From assembly GCA_910588245.1 (NCBI GenBank), contig CAJUQP010000013.1:9213-73212 (forward strand): DNA of 64,000 bases, read 5' to 3'. This document shows positions 26,939-35,252 of this stretch, piece after piece. The translations under genes were made by a program, and so were the position numbers. Position 1 is the first letter of the stretch, and every line of letters starts with the position of its first letter. The notes under the pieces are model-generated. The model saw only the letters and a program-made list of their open reading frames with translations, was not told the DNA's origin and searched no databases. Source of the DNA: an uncultured Muribaculaceae bacterium (lineage in GTDB: Bacteria > Bacteroidota > Bacteroidia > Bacteroidales > Muribaculaceae).

Positions 26939-27244
26939 ATGTCTGATATGAATAAGAGGTCGTACATTTAACCGTACAAATGTACGACTTCTGAGTTCCG
27001 ATCTATTTAAACTAACATGCAGCCGTGTGAATTGTTGATATTGCCTATTTCTCGCGACTGTGGAGAAGGCCGGTATTATGATGTTCTTGAAAGCATGTTT
27101 GTCCATTATACGTATATGGATAAAAATGTTACATTCTGAGGGGGAGAGTAACGTAATGCCATTGTTTTGATATTTTTACGGCGGATTCCTTGGCGAGGAA
27201 TTCATTAATTTTGTATTTGTAAATAATCAAGCCAGTCAGTAATC
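26939..27244. promoter_or_regulatory. Intergenic region with inverted repeat in the kup leader
   Basis: TCGTACATTT (26960-26969) and AAATGTACGA (26978-26987) form a perfect 10-bp inverted repeat with an 8-nt loop, 22 bp upstream of the kup start. It could be an operator or a leader hairpin controlling kup. The rest of the 306-bp gap between the divergent kup and GH115 genes shows no gene. I did not find features of the known c-di-AMP riboswitch. Confidence 0.45.
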
Positions 27245-29283
27245 ATGAGAACGATAAAACTAATCAAAAAAGTGGCCTTCGGCCTATTGCTTGCCATGTC
27301 GTCTTCGGCAGGTTATGCATCGTCGTCTGTATTGCCTGTCAGTCCGGCAGGTAAAAGCTTTACACTTCTTCCGGAAAATCGTGTGTGACGATAGGGGGAC
27401 GGATATGGATTTCCCGATTGTGGATATGGTGGGTAAGGCTGCGGCGATAATATGTGACGAGAACGATTTCAAAGGAGTGAGGCGAGCTGCTACCGACCTC
27501 GCTGAAGATATCTCCCGGGTGTGCGGTGTAAAGCCGCGGCAGGCCGACCGGGTGTCCGTCTCCCCGTCGATAATAGTGGGTACGTTGGGCAAAAGCCGGC
27601 TTATAGACGACTTGGTTGAAAAAGGCAGCCTCGATGTCTCTGACCTCAGAGGGAAATGGGAGAGTTTCTGCATAACGACTCTTGAGGGAGATACTCCCCG
27701 GCTTGTGATTGCCGGAAGCGACAGGCGAGGCACGATATTCGGAATATACGAGCTTTCCGAGCAGCTGGGGGTCTCTCCATGGTATTGGATGGCCGACGCT
27801 CCTGTAAAGAAACGTGTTTCGGCCTATGTCGCCGCAGGCTCATATGCATCCGGAGAACCAAAGGTGAAATATCGCGGTATTTTCATTAATGATGAGTGGC
27901 CTTCGTTCGGGACATGGTGCGGCAATCAGTTCGGAGGGATAAACCATAAGGCCTACGAAAAGATATTTGAGCTCCTCCTACGGCTTAAGGCCAACTATTT
28001 CTGGCCGGCGATGTGGGCTTCGGCTTTCAATGAGGATGATCCTCTTTCTCCGCAGACTGCTGACGATTACGGCATAGTCATGGGCACGTCGCATCATGAG
28101 CCTATGATGCGCGCGCATAAGGAATACACGCGCAGGCGGGATGAGGTCGGACCATGGGATTATTCTGTAAATGCCAGGCGCCTCGACAGGTTTTTCCGCG
28201 AAGGGCTTTCGCGCAACCGGGGTTATGATATATCATAACGATCGGAATGCGTGGCGACGGGGATGTGGCCATGGGAAAGGGGGATGATGCCGACAATATG
28301 GCTACGTTGCGTAAGGTGATACGGTCGCAGCGCCGCATTATCAAGGATGTGTATGGACGTGGTCCGGAGACGGTGCCGCAGCTTTGGGCCATTTTCACTG
28401 AAGTGCAGAGATATTATGATGCCGGGTTCACTGTTCCCGACGATGTGACGCTTCTTTTCTGTGACAACAACTGGGGATACATCAGGAGAAAAGGACGGGA
28501 GTCCGAACGGAAGCGCGGCGGAGGAATGGGACTCTATTACCACATTGACATGAACGGAGGTCCCTGGAACGACAGATGGGTCAACACCACGACTGTGCCA
28601 AAGATAAGGGAGCAGCTGAATCTGGCGTACCGGAGCGGTATCGACAGGATATGGATAGTGAACGTAGGCGATCTGAAACCGAAAGAGATGCCTATAGATT
28701 TCATAATGAGATATGCCTGGGATCCCGACAGGATCGGCCCGGGAGATGAAAGAGGATATATGGAGGGTTTTGCCGCGTCTGTGTTCGGCGATGAGCATGC
28801 CTCGGAGATCGCCGACCTGATATCTTCCTACAGCAAATACAATCTTTGGAGAAAGCCGGAGGTGCAGTATCCCGGCATCTTCAACATCCCGGAGATGCTT
28901 GCCCTCAATAATATGTGGTCTAATCTTGAGTTGCGGGCGAAAGCCCTAAGACGTAAATTGCCTAAGGAACAGCAGGACGCTTTCTTCCAGCTCGTCTATT
29001 ATCCTGTGGTCGGCAGTGCGACGGTGGCCCGTATCTACAACAGCGCCTCCATAGGCGATGCGGAGAATATTAATCTCCTTATGGAGAAAGACCGAGAACT
29101 GACCGCATTCTACAATGCGACAATATCAGATGGCTCGACACTTCATTTCAGGTGTCTCCGGGAAAGCACACACTTAAGATAGTGATGATTGATCCGGAAA
29201 TTGTAGTCGAGCAGATTGTGGTCAATCCCGACAATGACCGCTACGGATATTTCCCACACGGCTTTTTCGATAGTCTGAAATAA
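27245..29283 (+). pseudogene. GH115 alpha-glucuronidase-type gene, frameshifted and deleted
   Basis: Remnant of a secreted GH115 enzyme that would remove glucuronic acid from xylan. The ATG at 27245 gives a signal peptide (KKVAFGLLLAMSSSAGYAS), then a frame change near 27380 into AAAIICDENDFKGVRRAATD, LVIAGSDRRGTIFGIYELSE and VKYRGIFINDEWPSFGTWCG. A 2-bp insertion near 28236 shifts the frame again (normal reading GYDIITIGMRGDGD) into VPQLWAIFTEVQRYYDAGF. Around 29145 a further shift and an internal deletion join NATISDG to a C-terminal FQVSPGKHTLKIVMIDPE. Intact members have over 800 residues; no functional product is expected. Confidence 0.9.
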
Positions 29284-29307
29284 GAAATGGTTTGATAAGG
29301 TTTTGTT

Positions 29308-29369
29308 CAATCCTCCGATAGTGAAACGATTTCTTGATTATGTCGTAACGTTTCACTATCGGAGGATTG
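29308..29369. repeat. Long perfect inverted repeat, 21-bp arms
   Basis: Arms 29308-29328 (CAATCCTCCGATAGTGAAAC plus G) and 29349-29369 are perfect reverse complements around a 20-nt loop. It lies 25 bp after the GH115 stop and 148 bp before the next gene, so it may be that gene's terminator. There is no U-run directly after the stem. A small transposon-derived repeat is an alternative. Confidence 0.6.
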
Positions 29370-29516
29370 ATGCAAATATCGGATGATACTGTGGCGGATG
29401 ATTGTTATCATCATGGTATGGCAACCGTTTTTCCGGGAAGTTGTTGTATTATTATAGTAACTGTTCATTGACAGCTGTTGCTGATTATTACCGGCATGAC
29501 CTTAAAAAACTTTGTT

Positions 29517-30296
29517 ATGGATATTGACAGTCTGTTTGATCTTTCGGGTAAAGTGGCTGTTGTCACAGGTGGTGGTGATGGCATCGGAAAAGGGTGTTGT
29601 GAAATTCTTGCCGCGGCGGGTGCTTCTGTTGTTGTGAGCGACATCAGCGCGGATAAAGCCGACAAGGTTGCGACAGAGATTGTAAGGGATGGAGGTATCG
29701 CGACCGGAGTAGGGTGCGATGTGCTTGAAGACGCTGATCTTGTCCGGCTCGTGGATGTGGCCATGAAAGAATACGGCACTGTGAATATCCTTGTCAACAA
29801 TGCCGGTCTTGGCGGCGGAGGACGAGAGAATCCATTCAATATCGATATGGATTATGTGGAACGTATCTACAGGATAAATGTGTTCGCTCCCTGGCGTCTG
29901 TGCCAGCTTGTAGTGCCGGAGATGGAGAGATCGGGCTACGGAAGTATCGTCAATATCACCTCAATAAGTTCCATCGTAAAGGAAGCGAATATGGGAGTTT
30001 ACTCATCTTCGAAAGCGGCTCTGAATCATCTGGCGGCTAATCTTGCCTACGACTTTGGCCCTTACGGAGTGAGGATCAACAATGTCGGTCCGGGAGCGAC
30101 ACGCACTCCTGCCCTCGAATCTGTCATGACCCCGGAACTTGAGAAGAAGATGCTCAGAAACACTCCGATACGTCGTCTCGGAGAGGTGTCGGATATTGCT
30201 CGGGCCGTGCTTTTCCTTGCCTCCCCCGCATCATCATGGATAAGCGGCCAGGTGATATTCGTGAATGGAGGAGGAATCCAGTCGCTTGGCGATTGA
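29517..30296 (+). CDS. hdhA: 7-alpha-hydroxysteroid dehydrogenase-like SDR
   Basis: Classical short-chain dehydrogenase, 259 residues from the ATG at 29517. The Rossmann motif is TGGGDGIG (17-24), NNAG is present, and the catalytic set is Ser near 149-151, Tyr162 and Lys166 (YSSSK). It closely resembles E. coli HdhA as I recall it (AGASVVVSDI, LVVPEME, TPELEKKMLRNTPIRRLGE, SPASSWISGQ). That enzyme oxidises the 7-alpha-hydroxyl of bile acids with NAD+. The Bacteroides fragilis HdhA sequence looks less similar. A general 3-ketoacyl reductase is the alternative. The gene stands alone, convergent with the GLPGLI gene 2 bp away. Confidence 0.75.
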   Translation: MDIDSLFDLSGKVAVVTGGGDGIGKGCCEILAAAGASVVVSDISADKADKVATEIVRDGGIATGVGCDVLEDADLVRLVDVAMKEYGTVNILVNNAGLGGGGRENPFNIDMDYVERIYRINVFAPWRLCQLVVPEMERSGYGSIVNITSISSIVKEANMGVYSSSKAALNHLAANLAYDFGPYGVRINNVGPGATRTPALESVMTPELEKKMLRNTPIRRLGEVSDIARAVLFLASPASSWISGQVIFVNGGGIQSLGD

Positions 30297-30298
30297 CG

Positions 30299-31177
30299 CT
30301 AATGTTCGTTTGACTTGTAGTCTGTTTCGATGAAGTCGATGTTCTCTTTGTATTCGGTTTGCTTCAATTTTACGGCTCCTCCGGTCATTGCGCTGACTTG
30401 GGCGGCCCTGTTTCTTCTCGAGTAGTCTTTCGCGCGAAGCACGGAGATCCTTTGGGTCTTGAAGACCTTGTCGGGATCTTCGTATGGATCCTTGAGAGGT
30501 TCGTCGCATTCCTGCAGTCCTTTTATAGTGAATCCGTATTCCCTGTCGGCAGTCAGAGCCTCCATGATCAGGCCCGGGAGTCCGCAGAGTTGCCATGGCC
30601 CGTCGTTGACCGCCAGATCCGGCGTGAACCATGCCAGCCATTTTCTCCCATGATAGTCGGCGGTGGCGAGCTGGCACTCATAACCCATAACATTCTTAAT
30701 GGAGTCGCCCAATTCCCACTGCAGCTCGTCCATATCCACTTCGTAGCGGTATCTGTCGCCCATGTTTGAATCCCACACCGTGATCTTGCCGGAAGAGAAT
30801 TCCTTGCGGCACTTATATCTTTTCCCGCGTGTGATGCCCATATCCTCGCGGATCTTAAACCAATCGCCGCCTGTCGCTTTCGCCTTCTGATAGGCTGCCT
30901 CATCCGACTGTCGGAGCATGATCCTTCCTTCGGGGTCATTCTCAAGTGAATCAATATATTGCGTCTGCGGGTCGAAATAGAATGACATACCCGGAGCCAT
31001 CTGCAATACAGCGCGTTCCGTATGTACGATCGTGTCTCCGGTCCTGGTGTTCAGGGTTTTCGACATTACTTCATATTCTGCTTTGAGTCTTGCTCTTAGT
31101 CCCGGATCCGCCTGTGCGGAAATGATCGCACTTCCTGAAAGTAAGCATAGCGTGATCCATTTGCATGTAATGTCCAT
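30299..31177 (-). CDS. GLPGLI family exported protein
   Basis: A 292-residue exported protein with signal peptide (CKWITLCLLSGSAIISAQA). The family-defining motif is present in NDGPWQLCGLPGLIMEALT, preceded by the usual DYHGRKWLAWFTPDL. The role of GLPGLI proteins is unknown; they are often exported or surface proteins in Bacteroidota. It follows the BACON/LRR gene by 37 bp and is the last gene of a four-gene minus-strand cluster (34710 to 30299). Confidence 0.9.
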   Translation of the reverse strand: MDITCKWITLCLLSGSAIISAQADPGLRARLKAEYEVMSKTLNTRTGDTIVHTERAVLQMAPGMSFYFDPQTQYIDSLENDPEGRIMLRQSDEAAYQKAKATGGDWFKIREDMGITRGKRYKCRKEFSSGKITVWDSNMGDRYRYEVDMDELQWELGDSIKNVMGYECQLATADYHGRKWLAWFTPDLAVNDGPWQLCGLPGLIMEALTADREYGFTIKGLQECDEPLKDPYEDPDKVFKTQRISVLRAKDYSRRNRAAQVSAMTGGAVKLKQTEYKENIDFIETDYKSNEH

Positions 31178-31214
31178 GATGTCTATTGTTTAATTATTGT
31201 AAATGTGATTTCTA

Positions 31215-32645
31215 TTACTCGTATTCCTCAATGACGGGAAACCGGTTCCATCCGGCAGTTTCCCTGTAAAGTGAGGCTGAACCTTTGGGCACATAAAGTT
31301 TGCCACCCTCTTTCACTGTCGGAGGAACACGCAACTCCGGCGGAACCGGCCAGTGAACTTTCATTTCCTTTATCGGAATGCTAAGATGTCCTCCGTCAGT
31401 ATCTGTCAGCGAGATTGGAAGGTTCATAAATTCGATAGGCCCGCATCCGGAGAAAGCATACCTTCCTAACCTCCGCAAACTTGAACTGTCGGATATGTCG
31501 ACATGACTCAATTCATGGCATCCTTGAAATGCACCATACTCAATAATCTCCACATTATCAGGTATACTGATTGCCTTGAGGTTTTTGTTGTTTGCCAGGG
31601 CTGAGTTCCCGATTTTAATGGTTGTCTTCGGAAGAATAATGTCCATGAGATTGACACAACGTTCAAGAGCATGGTCGGGAATCTCGTAGTCGTTGGAAAC
31701 AATGAATTCCGCATCTTCAGACTTGTAACCATAGGAATGATAATATGAGCGGTCGCCATATGCAGACACGACATCGGCAAGGTCGAGAACCACAGGATAT
31801 TGTTCAGGTTTCGGATCGGCGGCCACTCCTTTGTAGAAAAAGCGACGCAAGGCTGTCCAGTCAAGACCATTCATCTGTCCGGTCAGTGTCACACGACGTA
31901 TATTGCGGATATTATTGATGTCTGAGCCAAGAAGCACATCAAGCGTACCGGCATTCTCGATATTTATCGTCTCCTCCTCATTGAACTGCCGGGGTTGCTG
32001 GATTATACAGAATTCCGTCGACGCTTTAGAGCCTTCCGCCGTTATCTTAACTCCGCAGATACGCCCTGTGCCGTTGTTTGGTAAAGCCTTGAAATGAAGT
32101 CCGCATTCGGGGTTCTGAGGATTGAGATGGTCTAGTATCACCCCTTCAAAAGCAAGCCATTCCTTGTCGTTGTCGAAACTTAGACTCACCTTGATTTCTC
32201 CCGGTACGTTGGCCTTCAGGTCAACCGGAAACTCTCCTCCTTCGTTCCCGATATAGCTGACAGCATCTTTTGGTTGCATTCGTTCCTTGGCACGTTGGGT
32301 GATGACCACTTTACGTGCCACCTCAGACGTGGATATTGTAAGTGTGGCCTGACGTCTTTCCCAGCCGTCATTGCCGGATATTTTTACTACTATATCTGTA
32401 GTTGTCGGCGAAACTTCTGGGTCATGCTGGCTAATCTCTATCCAGTCCTCATGACAGATTGTTGATATGCGGCCTGGAAGATGTTTTATGCCGAGTACGA
32501 TTGTCGTGGCCTCCGCATCAGCGACGAGACCGTTGGCCAGCCATGCCTCGGTTTCCCGGTCTGTCCCGATAAGGTATGCTTGCTCCTCATCGTTGCTGCA
32601 TGCCGCAAACAGACAGAAGAACAGCAGATATGCGATTTTTTTCAT
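31215..32645 (-). CDS. BACON-domain and LRR_5 surface lipoprotein
   Basis: A 476-residue lipoprotein (MKKIAYLLFFCLFAACSNDE, lipobox FAAC). Two BACON-like beta-sandwich segments follow (ICHEDWIEISQHDPEVSPTT, RRQATLTISTSEVARKVVIT; then YIGNEGGEFPVDLKANVPGE). The C-terminal half contains BspA-type leucine-rich repeats (LPKTTIKIGNSALANNKNLK, IPDNVEIIEYGAFQGCHEL, LRRLGRYAFSGC). Such proteins bind glycans or host proteins at the cell surface. The neighbours are further lipoproteins and a GLPGLI protein, pointing to a joint surface or envelope role. Confidence 0.88.
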   Translation of the reverse strand: MKKIAYLLFFCLFAACSNDEEQAYLIGTDRETEAWLANGLVADAEATTIVLGIKHLPGRISTICHEDWIEISQHDPEVSPTTTDIVVKISGNDGWERRQATLTISTSEVARKVVITQRAKERMQPKDAVSYIGNEGGEFPVDLKANVPGEIKVSLSFDNDKEWLAFEGVILDHLNPQNPECGLHFKALPNNGTGRICGVKITAEGSKASTEFCIIQQPRQFNEEETINIENAGTLDVLLGSDINNIRNIRRVTLTGQMNGLDWTALRRFFYKGVAADPKPEQYPVVLDLADVVSAYGDRSYYHSYGYKSEDAEFIVSNDYEIPDHALERCVNLMDIILPKTTIKIGNSALANNKNLKAISIPDNVEIIEYGAFQGCHELSHVDISDSSSLRRLGRYAFSGCGPIEFMNLPISLTDTDGGHLSIPIKEMKVHWPVPPELRVPPTVKEGGKLYVPKGSASLYRETAGWNRFPVIEEYE

Positions 32646-32716
32646 AGATTTTGTAGGGGGTTGATGATAAAAGAACCTGTTTGCCTTAGGAATTATTAAT
32701 TGACAGTCTGATAACT

Positions 32717-34255
32717 TTATATCTCAGGTTTTGATTCGACGTGTATATAGAAGTGTTCCTCTTCATAGTCGCTCGGAAGACGGTGCATCACGATGGCTCT
32801 CGTCGATTCATTTTCATAAAACTTACCCGGCTTGTCGGCAGGGGATAGGTTGCGGAAAAGTTTGCCGACAGATGAACCGTCGTATTCTATCCAATGACCG
32901 AGATGTTTGCTGAGAAGGTTCTCAAGGCGCACCTGCTGCCAGTTCAATAACGTAGCCTTATCCCAACTGTCGCGGAAGCGTATGGATATGTCGAGGCTCT
33001 TTATGCCGTCTGTCTCTACCGGATCTGTGACAATGTATTTTAGGAACCCGTCGAGCTGACAGAAAACCTCATAAGATTTCTCAACTTTGGGTAAAGCCTT
33101 GCATTTATCCCAATCGAAGCAGAGGAAATCCCGGTCTTTCAGTTCAAAGGTGACGGAATCGGCACATATCACACGTCCGTTGCGGTATCCTTTCAGAACC
33201 GTCTTGTGGAGACCGTTGTCGAAGAAATAACTGCCCCATTGAGAGATAAGATGTTTCTCAGAAGCGGATCCGTTCTCCTCCTTGTGATAAATCTTGTAGG
33301 ATTCGGGAAATTCCGGAGAGTCCCATACAATTGAGTCATAATACTGATAGCGTTCCAGTCCGAAAGCATCATATTCACCGTCGGGTCTCACTATCCGGAA
33401 TCCGAGGAAATCGAATGGCGCGGGGGTGGAAAGTGCATTTTTGCTGTCAGGTTCTTCTCCGTTGAAGCCTGTATAGGTGTAGAGTGAAAGCTTGAAACGG
33501 CAGTTCTCGAGAACATCCTCGTTGTCGAAGACGATAGGGGAGTCGGAGTCATTTCCGACAGTGAACTCCTTAGGTTCGCATGCCTCTGAAAAGCTGTTGA
33601 GAATCCCGACGGAAAACTTATTCAACTCTCCTAAAGCACATGTCATCCTGACACTTCCGTTGCCTTTGTCATCAAGATCAACGATATGCCTGACAGACTT
33701 CATTTCGGCTCCGAATTGAATGGAGTTTCTGACTTCAAGGCTTCTGTCGGCGGTGAAGTTCTTCAGCTCGGTCATGATTTCCTTTTTCTTAGGGAAATGT
33801 AGATCGATGCTGACATTTTCTCCCTGCCTGAGAGTCTCGTATATTCCGTATGCATAGGTTGTATTCGATTTGTCGTCGAAATCACCAGGCATGATAAACT
33901 CTGAAGATGGCAGATCCTTTAGCTCGGCATGGAGATAGTATACTTGTGAAGGATTGCCGTTTTCCTTTGTCGCCTCCGGCTCGAAAAACAGGCGGTAATG
34001 GCCGTCGCTGTCTGTGGTTCCCTTTGCTTTGTGGAGTATGTTCTGAGCCCCGAGGTAATAGCTCTCGTAGTAATCAATTGAGACCGGGATATCGGCCAGA
34101 GGTTCGCCTGAGGTTGTTGTGACTGTTCCGGTCACGATCACGCTTGTGGCTGTAGGTTCGGGGATGAAATCGTCTTTCTCCGAACAGGAGATTGCCAGGA
34201 ATGATGCCAGCAGCATCGATATGACTGTGCTGAATGAGAACCCTTTTCCGTTCAT
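32717..34255 (-). CDS. Large lipoprotein with carboxypeptidase-regulatory-like N-domain
   Basis: A 512-residue lipoprotein (signal FSTVISMLLASFLAISC, then SEKDD). The first domain, VIVTGTVTTTSGEPLADIPV with GHYRLFFEPEAT, looks like a CarboxypepD-regulatory-like beta-sandwich. The remaining 380 residues, including SYKIYHKEENGSASEKHLIS, contain no domain I can name. Its start overlaps the end of the upstream 152-residue lipoprotein gene by 4 bp, so the two are translationally coupled. It probably belongs to the same envelope cluster as the BACON/LRR and GLPGLI proteins. Confidence 0.75.
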   Translation of the reverse strand: MNGKGFSFSTVISMLLASFLAISCSEKDDFIPEPTATSVIVTGTVTTTSGEPLADIPVSIDYYESYYLGAQNILHKAKGTTDSDGHYRLFFEPEATKENGNPSQVYYLHAELKDLPSSEFIMPGDFDDKSNTTYAYGIYETLRQGENVSIDLHFPKKKEIMTELKNFTADRSLEVRNSIQFGAEMKSVRHIVDLDDKGNGSVRMTCALGELNKFSVGILNSFSEACEPKEFTVGNDSDSPIVFDNEDVLENCRFKLSLYTYTGFNGEEPDSKNALSTPAPFDFLGFRIVRPDGEYDAFGLERYQYYDSIVWDSPEFPESYKIYHKEENGSASEKHLISQWGSYFFDNGLHKTVLKGYRNGRVICADSVTFELKDRDFLCFDWDKCKALPKVEKSYEVFCQLDGFLKYIVTDPVETDGIKSLDISIRFRDSWDKATLLNWQQVRLENLLSKHLGHWIEYDGSSVGKLFRNLSPADKPGKFYENESTRAIVMHRLPSDYEEEHFYIHVESKPEI

Positions 34256-34710
34256 TTTGTTATGGATTTATAGATTTCAATGATCAGGTTTCTATCTTCG
34301 CTATTGATGGAGAAAGTGCCGCTCTCAATCCTGCAATTCACAGTCGGCGCCATCACGACAGAATCGTGATAAACGAAGCCTATCCGCTTGCCGATTCTTT
34401 CTTCCGTGGCGTCTGCCCATTTCTTGATTTTCTCAGGTTTCAATCTGCCTTCGATAAATGCAGTGCCTGGGAAGGATAGAGTGTCGAGTATTACCGACTC
34501 GAAATCGTCGGTTGTGGCTATAACGTCTCCTTCAATCATATTTTCAGGGATATCAGCCACGGGATACCATCCGTCGGCATGATGACTGGCAGAGGAACAT
34601 GCTCCGACAGCTATAAATGGAAGAAGGAATAAGCAACCTGTCGTAATCCTTTTTAACAGGGCGCATGATGCGGTGGGATGCGATATGAAGGTATGTCTGG
34701 TTGTGTTCAT
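34252..34710 (-). CDS. Lipoprotein with SecD P1-head-like domain
   Basis: A 152-residue exported protein. The signal region CLFLLPFIAVGACSSASHHA carries a lipobox-like VGAC. The segment ATEERIGKRIGFVYHDSVVM, APTVNCRIESGTFSI closely follows the P1-head pattern of SecD (ATEKNVGK...DG.V.SAP.....I.SG). Here that module stands alone, without SecD membrane helices. The family link is from memory of the SecDF P1-head consensus. It is the first gene of the cluster and overlaps the next by 4 bp. Function is unknown; a periplasmic interaction module is possible. Confidence 0.65.
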   Translation of the reverse strand: MNTTRHTFISHPTASCALLKRITTGCLFLLPFIAVGACSSASHHADGWYPVADIPENMIEGDVIATTDDFESVILDTLSFPGTAFIEGRLKPEKIKKWADATEERIGKRIGFVYHDSVVMAPTVNCRIESGTFSINSEDRNLIIEIYKSITK

Positions 34711-35183
34711 ATATATATACGATGTGTGGAAAAACTATTTGTTACAGTCAAGGCCTGTAATATGCCGTTGTATCAGAAGGTCACGGATGTCGAAAGCCGC
34801 AGGCAAGGAGATAAGTGGAAGTCACAAACGGCTACTTTACATAACTTTGTCAATGCTTGTGTGCGGCTAAGCAGCAATGAAATTCATTCCGGCTGCAAAT
34901 TTATAAAAATATTTGGATTCGCTACTATAATTGTCAAAAAACTGTGATTTTGTAAAAATAATAAGTCAATAAGATAGGGATATGGCATTATCCAGGCCGG
35001 TGATTTCAATGAGGCAGGTAGAAGTGTGGTTGCTTATTGCAGAAGAAACGGAGGTGTCCTTAATTCGGCGAAATCAAGCACTATCCGTTCTGCCGGTACC
35101 CCATGAACCAAAAGAGAGTCGCGCATGGCTTATGTGTTCGTCATACTGTCGTGTATATTCCCGATCGAGGATATGAGTAAGCG
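34711..35183. other. Intergenic stretch, possible gene scrap
   Basis: About 470 bp without an intact gene. A TAAATTTG -7-like element lies on the minus strand at 34896-34903, but a matching -33 is absent. Minus-strand frames between about 35010 and 35180 read short coding-like pieces (YTRQYDEHISHARLSFGSWG; ERIVLDFAELRTPPFLLQ) in different frames, which may be debris of a decayed gene. I cannot assign it. Confidence 0.35.
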
Positions 35184-35230
35184 AATGCCTTTCCCTGTCG
35201 AACTGACAAACTTGGACGGGGAAAGGCATT
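35184..35230 (-). terminator. Terminator-like hairpin after GH97
   Basis: AATGCCTTTCCC (35184-35195) pairs perfectly with GGGAAAGGCATT (35219-35230), loop 23 nt. It lies 22 bp past the stop of the minus-strand GH97 gene. The loop is large and the T-run weak, so it may terminate or protect the 3' end. Confidence 0.55.
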
Positions 35231-35252
35231 GTAAATGTTGAAAAGTCGGGTT

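Noticed and set aside
26939..27106. Longer Kup start adding 56 residues
   Set aside because: The extension covers the inverted repeat and has no resemblance to Kup N-termini. The ATG at 26938 gives the usual start.
34982..35176. Plus-strand frame of 64 codons in the gap before GH97
   Set aside because: Poor codon composition and no similarity. The opposite strand looks more like decayed coding sequence.
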